Of a stretch of 64,000 nucleotides of DNA, positions 12,035-23,300 are shown one piece after another. The stretch covers positions 744,001 to 808,000 of the forward strand of contig MU385722.1 of NCBI GenBank assembly GCA_022497155.1, in the 5' to 3' direction. A model generated the notes under the pieces. It saw only the letters and a program-made list of their open reading frames with translations. It was not told the DNA's origin and ran no database searches. Positions within the stretch are counted from its first letter, which is position 1. Every line of letters starts with the position of its first letter. Source of the stretch: Whalleya microplaca (taxonomy: Eukaryota > Ascomycota > Sordariomycetes > Xylariales > Xylariaceae). The position numbers and the translations under genes were made by a program.

Positions 12035-13358
12035 ATGGTTGGTTTCACGAACACCGTCGCCGTCGCGGCGGCCATCGCCGGTGTTGCGACAGCGGTTCCT
12101 ACGACCAAGCCCCGGACGAAGATTGGAACAATTATGAACGTTCCCCAGGTGCGGAACTCCAAGTTCAGGCCACACGGTCCGGCGCAAATGGCGAGGACCT
12201 ACATCAAATATGGCGCCCCGCTGCCGGAAGGCCTGGCGAAGATCATGGCTGCCTTAAACATAGATCTAGATCTCGGCCTGGACATCTTGAAGCGCCAGAA
12301 CGGAAGCGGTAGTGCGGTCACCACCCCCGAGGATAAGGATATCCAATACCTGACGCCGGTCTCGATCGGTACACCGCCCCAGACATTGAACCTCGACTTC
12401 GACTCGGGCTCTTCGGACTTGTGGGTATTCAGCACCAAGATGCCCCCTAGCTCAGTCCAGGGCCAGGCGCAGTATGACCCGGACAAGAGCAGCACTTCCA
12501 AGGCGCTTGGGAACGCCAGCTGGAGCATCCACTACGGTGACGGAAGCGAATCCAGAGGTGTCGTGTACACTGACAAGGTCAACGTTGGGGGTGTGTCATT
12601 CGAGGCACAGGCCGTCGAAGCTGCTACCAAGGTCTCGAGAGAATTCACCGTCGATGCAAACAACGATGGCCTTCTAGGGCTGGCTTTCAGCAAACTCAAC
12701 ACAATCGAGCCAACTCCGCAGAAGACTTTCTTCGACAACATTGCCGACAGCCTAGACCAACCCGTCTGGGCTGCCGATCTTAAGTACCACGAAGGTAGGT
12801 CCCCTCCCACAAGTCTTCTCTTTTGCTGCAAATGATTAACAACCTCAATCAGCGGGGAGCTACGACTTTGGCACCATCGATAAGTCAAAGTACACTGGAG
12901 ATATCACCTACACTGACGTCGACTCGGCTAAGGGATACTGGTCGTTCAGCGTCTCGGGATTCGCCGTCGGCAACACGACAACTCTCACGCAGTCCTCATC
13001 ATTCAAGGCTATTGCCGACACCGGCACGACCTTGGCTTTCCTGCCCGAAGACGTGGCCAAGGCCTACTACCGCCAGGTCCCCAGCGCCAAGGTAGACAAC
13101 GAGGCGGGAGGCTACGTCTTCCCTTGCGACACCAAGCTTCCCGACTTCACGTACAGCATCGAGGGCACGAAATTTACCGTCCCCGGCGAGTTCATCAACT
13201 ACGCCGAGACCGACGAGAGCGGAACGAGCTGCTTTGGCGGCATCCAGCCCGACACTGACCTCGGCCTCTCCATCTGGGGAGACATCGCCCTGAAGTCGGC
13301 CTACGTTGTATTTGAGCCCACGAAGCCCCGTCTAGGTTTTGCGGCCAAGAACCTGTAG
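12035..13358 (+). CDS. Secreted pepsin-type aspartic protease (family A1)
   Basis: Two exons, 12035-12794 and 12853-13358, with a 58-bp GT-AG intron, give 421 residues, close to the usual size for aspergillopepsin-type proteases. A signal peptide covers about residues 1-20. A propeptide follows and ends at Lys86-Arg87, a likely Kex2 cleavage site. The mature domain has both catalytic boxes: LDFDSGSSDLWVF with Asp123, and IADTGTTLAF with Asp309. The first triad is D-S-G instead of the commoner D-T-G, a tolerated variant. The flap region HYGDGSES, the two late cysteines (FPCDT and TSCFGG) and the C-terminal GDIALKSAYVVFE are all present. It should be a secreted acid endopeptidase for nutrition or host and substrate attack. 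No damage is seen. The 3' end faces the P450 gene. Confidence 0.93.
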
Positions 13359-14829
13359 GAAAGCAACACGATGAAGGCCAAGCATGATGGCGCTGGAACA
13401 TGTCGCCTGTTCTTGCATGGCTAGTGGTTCTAGGGGAGCTAGGGCCTGTCTACTACTATGGGATTATGGCATATGCTTTTTGTAAATCGACTCTGCTTCT
13501 AAAGATGACCCATTCAACCATGAACTTTTTTTCTCCAAGCCCTTGCGCCAATGCATGTCTTCGTGTACAGTCCAGTGATACTATGCTTCGATTCTTCGCC
13601 TGTCACCGTCCACCAAATTCATGGAGACATGCACTTGTGATCAATTTGAGCTTTAGCATTCCTCACGGAGGATCCTGCCAGCTCATCGTCAGTGATGGCA
13701 ATGCTTCTCGTCATAGTCAATGGATGATCCTAGTCGGGTGTCTCGAAAGCCCGTAAAGTCACATCACATGCCTCCCAAGCGCCTGTGCTTGTCATTTTCC
13801 TACATCCGCGCTCGCGTTACATGACATGATTCTTATTTTTAGTTGGCGACTACGCAGAATATTTTCATTAACGCCCGGCTAGCTCCGAGCGCTCATCCAA
13901 ACGCTATTAGCCGTAAGCGATACACATGGGGAAGGTATTTGTTTGCTTTCTACCCACGTGTCAATGGCTATGTAAGTGAGATTAGTTTGCGAGGTCCATC
14001 TGTGCATGGTCGTCCCAGGTAGATGGATAGGCATGTTGCCATTTCCCTGCGCCTTGCTACATACGGTTCCAAGTCCCAAGGGATGCAAATGTATGCACGA
14101 AATATAGATATATATAGTAAAATCATGTATGACAGTCCGGTTCCTAGGCCCGAAAGAAAGGTGGGCCCATCCGCACCCTTTCTTCCGCTATGTAATACGT
14201 ATAACCAATTTGGACGCGCGCGTTCGTATATAACCAAATGATCGGTATCCCTCGCGTGTTTTTTCTGCATTTGAGCCTCACGTCATTTACGATCATAATT
14301 GTCAAATGGCTAGAGCGAATTCCGCCATAACCCACGCAAGGGAGGTACTTCTTATTGTGATATATAATAAAAGATAATTAGTATGTGATATATAATAAAA
14401 GAGAATTAGTATGTGTGCCAAATAAGTCTTGACATGCCATGTCTAATATCTGCCGTAGCAGCAAGAATGCATATTAAGGTATCTAAGCTACTGTAGCCAG
14501 TTCCCTTGATAGTACTTCATTTCAGCTACTTTATGTGAAATAGGAGAGAGGTGCCGTCAGACAAGTACACATAACAAGAACTCAGATAAAGGAGTGTTCT
14601 ATATGCTGAAGAATTGTAGGGGGGCGAAGTGAAATACGTGTAAAACGCTTGTTTCATGCGAGACAAGCGAGACTATCCTCTTCTCTGTATAACATAATGT
14701 CTTCATCTTCTAATGTAGGTATGGACGGAAACATTTCAATTCATAGAGGTATGAATAGCATATCATTCATATCATACGTACCAACCCCTTTTTCTTAGGC
14801 CACCACATCGCCTGGCGTAATGAATCCTC
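13359..14829. other. Convergent intergenic region, no gene
   Basis: This region separates the 3' ends of the protease (+) and the P450 (-). Open frames at 13400-13756 and 13968-14270 have no recognisable domain. A tandem duplication lies at 14356-14411. Confidence 0.5.
14356..14411. repeat. Tandem duplication of 28 bp
   Basis: Two adjacent copies start TGTGATATATAATAAAAG at 14356 and at 14384 and differ by one base. It is a recent slippage-type duplication in AT-rich intergenic DNA. Confidence 0.9.
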
Positions 14830-16701
14830 TTAATCATTGTGTAATGAAACCACACACCCGTCGGCGCACGAGACCACCAAGGTCAGGTTCTGTCTTTCGT
14901 CTCCTATTTGGGCATCGGGCTCGGTGCTGGGAACCTCGATCCTGGGGAAAAGCTGTATCAGACGAGCAACGGTATACGAAGCTTCAAGCAACGCGAATTC
15001 CTCTGCAATGTATGTCAGCTCTCAATAAGCTTCCCCGATAGGACTAGATAGACTCGTACGTCCGAGGCAAACCCGAGGCCCACCGTTGAAAGGCAGGTAA
15101 GCATAAGGGTGGATATTCTTCAACTCGTCACCTTCCCACCTCTCAGGCCGGAACATTTCCGCATCGTCGCCGTAGATGTCCTTCCTGCGGTGCATGGCGT
15201 AGACGCAGTAGCCGACCGCCTGGCCTTTCTTTACAAACACAGGGTGTTTTTCATCCAGACCACCGCCAATGGGGAGTGTTGTCATCTGGATAGCCGCACG
15301 CGAGTTCACGGGTACGGAGGGGTATAGGCGAAGGACTTTTAGGGGTAAGCGCGCCATCTAACCCACGGCCGTACTTTTCATAGCTTCGAGGGCGAGATGA
15401 TGAGACGTACCTTCTTTCAGAACAAGGGCCAGATAAGGTATTCGTTTCAAGGTGTCCCTTGTTGGAAGTTCAGCGGCTGGCCCGAGACCAATCACACCTT
15501 CAATTTCATTTCGGAGTCGTTCAAGGACAGGCTGATGCCGGGACAATAATCGACTATATCCAAGAGGTTAAAAACGTTTGAGGTCGTGTAGGGTACTAAA
15601 AACTACCCACATTGTCCAGCTGAGGCAACATCCCGTTGTATCGGGTCCTGCCAATAACACATTTAGGCATTGATCTCTTAGGGCTATCGGATCTCGCGTC
15701 TGTTTCACCAGCGCGTCGATGAATACATAGCTGCCTTCGTGTTCCTCGTTGGTATCATTGCCTTTAGCAACTGGTGGTTCGAGGGCTTTTGCTACGGCCT
15801 TATCGATAATCCTGTGACAGATCTGGCAAGCATTGCGGAATCGTTTGCCATTGAAAAGCCAGTACAAGTCACCCAGTCTACCACGTTCGGCAAGGTAGTC
15901 TTGAGCTAAATTGAATGCGTCAGAGAATGTAGACTCCTGCTTGGTAATTTCATTCAAGTTGGCGGCGTGTCCACCGAAGAGTAGAAACATGGTTGTTTCA
16001 AAGGTGAGTTTGAAGAATAGTGGTTGAAGGTCCACTATACCGTCTTCTGGGATGGAGTCAACGAGCCTTTGCAACACATTATTGAATCTCGACAAAGTTC
16101 TGGGTTCTGTTCGACGTAGATTGTGGTCGAAGCAGTTGACGGGAGTCTTTCCACTCAGCTCCATCCTGCGTAAAGATACCATTACCCAGCAAGGCATGGA
16201 ATGTCTTCGGACGAAGACCAAGGTCGTAGTCTATATGTGATTAGTCAGTCAATTTATTCATCATACAACGTGCGCAACCAAGTTCATTAATCACCACTGA
16301 AGTTTGTTGATAAGATTGCCTCAATATTCTCAGGGTCGACTGTATCAATGCCTGCAACTGCGAGAAGGTCCTGTACGAATGTGTTCCCCGATTGGTCGAC
16401 CATGGAACAAAAGAACTTCAGTATGTAGCCCTCTTGAGACACCTTCAGGGCTTTGAATAATATATCAAGTCCCAGTGGCCACTTAGCCATCCATAGTTTT
16501 GGAGGCTTGCAGCCTCGTTCATGTGCAAATCCACGCTCAAGCTTAGGAGGCAACGTTAATGGGGTTTCAAGAAGTCAGTCCCGGGTATAAACTTGCCTGT
16601 CGTCGCTGGTACCTTTTCCATGTGATCCATGAGACCAAAAGTGATGCAACTGTCAAGACAAGTTGATAGGGGACTTCCTGGACTGAGGCTTGCATGATCA
16701 T
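14830..16701 (-). pseudogene. CYP52-type cytochrome P450 with one frameshift
   Basis: Six exons (16701-16597, 16541-16295, 16230-15611, 15553-15411, 15335-15060, 15002-14830) would give about 520 residues, the normal CYP52 size. CYP52 enzymes are ER-bound monooxygenases that hydroxylate alkanes and fatty acids at the terminal position. Seen here: an N-terminal hydrophobic anchor (LVLTVASLLVSWITW), then HERGCKPPKLW and WPLGLDILFKAL; the I-helix oxygen site LLAGPDTT followed by LSWT; the ExxR helix in [21 protein letters not shown]; and the heme loop [10 protein letters not shown], with the Cys codon at 15067-15069. Intron 1 appears to use a GC donor; the others are GT-AG and every phase agrees. 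Near 16115-16125, between LLRPQ and [12 protein letters not shown], the frame shifts by one base. Without it the gene is intact, so this is either a young pseudogene or a sequence error. It is divergent from the NLR. Confidence 0.82.
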
Positions 16702-17371
16702 CACCTAACAAACGAAGCCTATATCAAACAAGACGAGGGAAGTATGTTTAATGAGATGGTTAGGCCCTCAACAGACTAGTTAAGACTATAACTCAATAAC
16801 GAGGTCTCGTGTCTTCTTGCAGACTTTCTAATGCGCCTTATAGTGGAAAGAAGAGTAGAGCACACAAAGGAGAAGGCAGTAAGGCTCCGGGAAGGTCTTA
16901 ATTTCCTGAGGCGCGGGCGCAGATTTTCCCTTGGCATCTTAACGCACGAAAACTGTGAGACATTCAGATACAAAAGAGGTAAGGCCCCGGGGAGGCTTCT
17001 ATCCTAGATGATAAATATAGAAATATTTTGATCGCAATATCTTGATTTCGAGCATTAGACTGGCTTGGGAGCAATTGTGGCTGAAATGATTCCGATGATA
17101 GAAACAAAAAGAAAAGAGTTGTGCCTATACCTGGTAGCCACCGGTAGCTATCCGTCAATGCCTGGGTAGACTACCCGGGGTAACCATCCGTCAACGCCTG
17201 TATCAACTCGTGTAACACGATTGATGTCCGCCATTTTGCGGCTGAATGCTCACAGCTTGACGATCGAAGAAGCGGGAAATATCGTCAGAAAGACCCTGGA
17301 CCCGTTGCATGGCACGCTTAACCACCTGTTGTTCGATTTAGTCCGAAACCGAGCGGTTAACTTGGCATACT
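16702..17371. promoter_or_regulatory. Shared divergent promoter region (P450 / NLR)
   Basis: About 670 bp separate the P450 start (minus) and the NLR start (plus). The region must hold both promoters. I see no clear TATA box or binding-site array in it. Short open frames here are not supported as genes. Around 17140-17220 there is a short imperfect repeat of the type ATCCGTCAATGCCTG / ATCCGTCAACGCCTG. Confidence 0.4.
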
Positions 17372-20300
17372 ATGGCGGATCCATTGTCCATAGCCACGGG
17401 AGACGTCGGCCTTCTCGATGTGTCTATTCGGCTCGTCAATTACATACGACAAGTGAAGAAGGGAGCGGCAAGCATCCAGCATGAGCTCGACTCTTTGGTG
17501 GAAGAAGTGAGTGTACTCGAGCAGGTCTGCAATGCTGTCAAGGACACTTCCGAGCGGCACTCGTCAGAGCCGTCGAGAAATATACCGCTCGATGTTGGAG
17601 TCGGCTCGCCTGGTCCCGCGACAAGCTTATGGAAAGACCTTGGGCGGACGCTGAACCTCTGCTCCGCCGTGACCCAAAGATTGTACAAGGTTATAGAAGA
17701 CATTTGTAATACCTCAGCCCATGACTTACCGGGAATAGTCGATACCTTAATGAAAGTCCACAGGCGAAGGTCAAGGGAGGCTGAATTGCGCCAGTGTCGA
17801 GAGGAGATAGCCATGTATCATAATTACATCCAAATCATACTCTCTATCATCAATGGGTAACGAAAGTCCCGTCCCCTGATTGTACAATAGACGATTGTCA
17901 CGATAATAGGGATATTAAAGATCTTTTTTAAGCCTATGGATCTCGGAGTAATATTGCTCCGAGATCTATAGGCTTAAAAAGAGATCTTCTGTAACTAGAA
18001 GATCTTTCGGATTTTAGATTTTTATATAATTTTATTAGAGTGATTACGACAGTACTTAAATGATTTTTATATATATTATAACTATAATAGTTATAAGCCC
18101 GGTTAACGCTTAAGGCCGGTACTTTTTAGTAATTACTTATTAGAATTAAATTATTTTATTTTTTATATTTTCTTTTTTTTTATAACAGCTTTTTAAACTA
18201 TAAACGAACTTGATATTATATCTTTAATAACCGATTTAATTCTTATTATTACGTTTTTTAAAGACAGTTATAACTGGCTTAAATAATACGTTTAATTAAA
18301 AACTAACTATAAGATTTGTAAGATATAGTATTTAGTTAACCCAAACGTTTCCGACTGTAATAAATCCCATACTTTTTTTCTAATAGTACTTACGCTTAAG
18401 GAAATTAGGGCTATAAAGGTTATAAAAATCTTTCGACCTTATAATAAAAGCCTATAAAAATAATAAGCTTTGTTAAAATTAGATTATTTATAAGCTTTAA
18501 AAAAGCTTTCCGAGCTTACCGATAAAAAAGTAATAGAAAGTTTTAAAGACTAGGCAAAAGTTTATAACGTTACTGTTACTAACTGAAATAACGATTACGG
18601 GTATTATAATATAATTTAGAATTAGGTACTTAAAATAGTCGACTTTAATTTAAGAGTTTTAGCGATAACTATAAGCCTTTAAAAAGAAATAATTACAATT
18701 TAAGATATTATTAAAGCCTTAAAGAGCTTTTTAGCACTTTCGATAGCGAACATTCGAATTATAATATTAGAAACTTATCGATAAGTATTAGTTAGGGTTA
18801 AGGAAAGCTTAGTTAAACCTAATAAATAACACGCGAAATAATATCGAGTTTTTATAAATGCTTAAGTTTACGAGCTTTCTAAAATTAATAAAGTACTAGC
18901 GGTTAAGGATTTTTTTAATATAATAAAAGTTTGCTTAGCCCTTAATTAAATAACAAAAAAGTTCGGTAATATAATTAGAAACGATTATTTAAGGAATTAA
19001 CTAATTATATTAGTTTAATATAAAGATTAATTTGGAGCTTTATTATATAAAAACTAGCTAAAAACTCGAAATAAAGCTTCAGGCTTTTTTATTACGTTCG
19101 GAAAATAGTCTAATAGTTTAAATTTTAAATAAAGATTTATTAACAGTAGATTTTTAAGTAAGCCTAATAGTAATTCCGGAGTTTAAAATAGGCAATTATA
19201 TCTTTATTTACTAGTTAAAAAGCGTTTATACCGTTAGATACTTAAATTATACGCGATTTTATAATACGCTATTATTAAAAAAAGCGATAAAATTATTAAT
19301 ATCCTAAAGAAGTTTTATATAGTCGAGATTAAAAAGCATTTTAAGCTTTTTAGGTAGAAAAACCTAGCAGATAAAATCTATTTTTAGAAATAGCAAGTGA
19401 GATAAAGCTTACAAAATAGAGGTAATTAAAGGGGTTAAAAGCTTAAAAAAGGATCTTAAAATCTAATAGTTCTTAACTGTTTTATAAAAACGGTAATTAA
19501 CTTTATTAAGGATTTTAAGCTTAAAGGATTACCGGGCTTTTATATTACAATAGAATTTAAAAGATATCTATTCTCGGAATGCATTATTATCGATAACTAT
19601 AAAGCTTTTTATTTAATTAATAACGCGGCATTAATAATCTTAAAAAGCTTCCGATTTATTTAAGATAGTAAAGTAGTAGAAATAGGCATTTCGAGTTTTC
19701 TTATTATTAGACGAGATAAGAGGATTTTTTTTAAGATTTTTTAGGTTAAAGGAGGAAGAGAGTTTTAAGATCTTAAGCTTATTAATGTAGTATTTATTAA
19801 AGGATTTTATATAAACATTATTTCGGAAATTCGCTTAAGGGATATAGGGATTTAATATTACGGATTCGATTGTTTATTATAATACGGTATTATAAATTAT
19901 AACGTTATATTTAAAAAGCTTTTTCGAAAGTATAACTTAGTTTTTATTAAATATAACGAGCTTTTCTTATATTATAACAAGCTTATAATAATTAGTGCTA
20001 CTTTATTTAAAGAGATTAAATAGAGTATAATAAAAGTATTAACTTTTTTTATAATAGAGAGAAATAAGCTATAGAGATTTTTTAGGGATCTCGTACGCCC
20101 GAAAAAGGATTTTAAAGCTTTATAGTATGTTCGGTTAAGTTATTTAGGACTAATAGCGCTAAAAGCTTTAGTAATAAGTATACGGAATATAAGGATTAAC
20201 GGTATAAAACGAGTAAAATGTTTTTATTATATTATAACTTACGTTCGTTAGGTGATATTACGACGCCGATTAGAGCATTTTTTATCCCGTTTTTTTTAGA

Positions 20301-23300
20301 GGATTTTATGGGATTTTTTCGATTTTAAAAGAGGGCACGAGGGATTAGAATGGGCATTTATAATAAAAAATAAATATAGCGGAGTAATTTTTACTGTTTT
20401 GCTAAGGAATAAGGCTTAGTTATATATTTTCGGGACCTTGCGGTAATTCGAAATTAGGATTTATAGGTAGTATAAGGTACCGATTTATAAGATCTGTAGC
20501 GATAACGAGAAAGCTATAATTAAATTTAGGGGATATATTACTTATTAGCTTTAGGCTTAAGAGAAAGGGATAGATTTTAAGTTTCCTTTATTATATATTA
20601 AAAAGCTTATAGGAAATAGCAAGCGAGCTAATTAAAAGATTATTGATAAATTAATTAAAATAAAAATAGGAGCTGGGCTTTTTTAAGAGTTTTGGCTAAA
20701 GAGTATATAAGCTGTAGCTTATTTATATAATATTTTATTATTTTAAGATAAAGTTTTACGTATTTTTTACGAGGTATTTAATTTGTAATTTAGGTAGTAT
20801 TTTAAATGGTATAACCTAACGATTATATAAGCGCTAATAAGCGATTTACGGCTTAGTTGGGATAATATATATATTTATGGCTATCGAGCTTACCCGCTTA
20901 AAACGGAGCGTACGGCCGGAAAAAATAAGAGATTATTTAAGATCGAACCTAAAAAATATATCGGATATTTAATTAGTTATAAGGCTTTTAATATATACTG
21001 TATTTAAATCTCGAGCTTAAATTAGATAATTATTATAAAGAATGTTCGATTTGATAAAAATTTATATTATTTATTAAAGCAAGAAAAATAAGAGTTTTTA
21101 ATACTTTAAGCTTTCGCTAATAAACTAATAAAGACGGAAAGTGTTAGATAGTTATTATAGATTATAAAAATATTAGATATATAGGAAAGTTTTAAGCTTT
21201 CGGGAATAAAGTCGGGATTTAATTAGATTAATTAAATAAAGGATAAGTTTGTTATAAAACCCGAGATCCTAAAAGAAATATAGGGTTAAAAGTTGGGAGT
21301 AAGCGCGCCTAAAAAAATTATTAATAATTTAATTATTATTAAGTTATTAGAAAACGATTTTATTAAAAATTAGCTATATAAATTTTTAACTTTTTATAAA
21401 ACCCTAAAGCTTGGTTTTAAACAGGTTTTATAGCTAGGCTTTAGCTAAGAAATAAGTGCTAAAATAAGTATAGAAAATTATAGTAATGCCGAATTAATAA
21501 TTATTATTTGATTATTAGTAAATAATAAGGATTTTTAGTTTTTAAAAAAGGTATATTCTGCCGAAAAGTTCGGTATTAAAAACTTATATAATTATTAAAA
21601 ATTAAGCGAGCAGCCGAAAGACGATATAAATTGCCGGCACGAAATTTAATAGTAAGCTGGTAATTACTTAATGCTAAAAAAACGAAATCGAAAGATTTAT
21701 TTATTTATTATAAAAAAAAATAAGCGGATAAAGGGTAAAAACCCCGAAAATTTTAATTAAGGTATTAGAAATAAAAAATAAAGATTTATAGCTTTTATTA
21801 TATTATTTTATAGGGATAACGAGATTATTTTATTTAGTAAATCAAGCTGGTTAAATTTTTTAAATATTTATATATTTAATTAATTATAGGCTATTTAGAA
21901 AAGAAATCGGTAGTATAAGATATTATATACGGTAATTATAATAGTAGTATATTAGAATAAGGCGGATTGTTTAAGAGCTGTACTAAATAAACTACGCGTA
22001 TACCGAGATAATCTTTTTAGAGCTTTCCCGAAAACCTAGAGAGATTTTAATATTTATCTTTTGGGAAATCGTTTTAAAAAAAACGCTAAAAAGGAAATTA
22101 AGAACTTTTTGCGCCTAAAAGCTTAAAGGGTTATTAATCGAAAGCGTATTAAGTACCGTTTATTATTTTTAAAATAGGTATTTATTTATAAGTTTGATAA
22201 GGATAGATATTTAAAGCTTTATAAGGCTAGAATAATAATACGCGAGGATTTTTAAAAAAAAGGAATAATTTAAAACATATATATTGCTATATTTATTGTA
22301 AAATCTTTTAGGCTAATAATAGCGTTTGCTATAGAATTCGATTTTAAGGTTTTTTAATATAACGTTAAAAGCGCGTTTTTAAATATTTTATGTAATAAAT
22401 TAGAGCCTATAGTATATAAGTTTTCTAACAGTTTTAAAATTAGTAAAAAATGCATTAAAATTTTACGAATTTTATATAGCTTAAAGAAATTATTTTTATT
22501 ATAGTATAATAAATTTGCTATTACTTTTAAAATATTAGGCCTAATTATTTCCCTTAAAAAGCCTTACTTTTTTTATATAAAAGGGAGAAAAATTTTTGTG
22601 ATTTTTTATATAAACGATTTTTTATTATTGTTTAAGCGTCGGTATTAAATAAAAGCTATTAAATTAATTACGGCTATAAAAAAGATATATAAGATTAAAA
22701 AATAAAGAGAGATTTTTTAGTATTTGGGGATTAGAATATTAAAAAATCGATAGCGAAAATCGATTATTTTATTTTATAATTCTTATATTAATAAAATTGT
22801 TTTATGTTTTAATCTAGCTAATAATAGTTAATTTTTAGCGATTTTTTTATTATACGCCGAGTTTTTTAAGTATAAAAAATAAGTTTCGAAAGAATAAATT
22901 AAGGAATACTAAAAGCGTATAAGATCGATTTTATATACTGCGATTATAATACGTTTTAATATGGCTTATATAATAATATAGCTTTCCTATTTTTTTATTA
23001 ACCTAAGCTTGAAATATATAGTAGTAATAAATTAAGTAATCTGTTACTTATACGTCACGCGCTTTTTAGGTATTAGGTATGAAGGTAAAAGCTTTAAAAA
23101 GCAAGCTTTGATTATTATAGGTAACGTTTTTTTTATAGATAATACGGAATTTTAAAAATTTTTTTATAGGTATATTATGTCTTTTTTTAGGGGTGTTATT
23201 ATATAGAAAGTTATTAGGCAAAGTATTATATCTATTTTAATAACTAAAGCTAAAGTTATAGCTTTTAAATATATAGCTAAAGAAAGTATAGTTTTAAAAC

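Noticed and set aside
13400..13756. 118-codon frame after the protease stop
   Set aside because: Lies in the likely 3' UTR, starts immediately downstream of the protease, no family resemblance.
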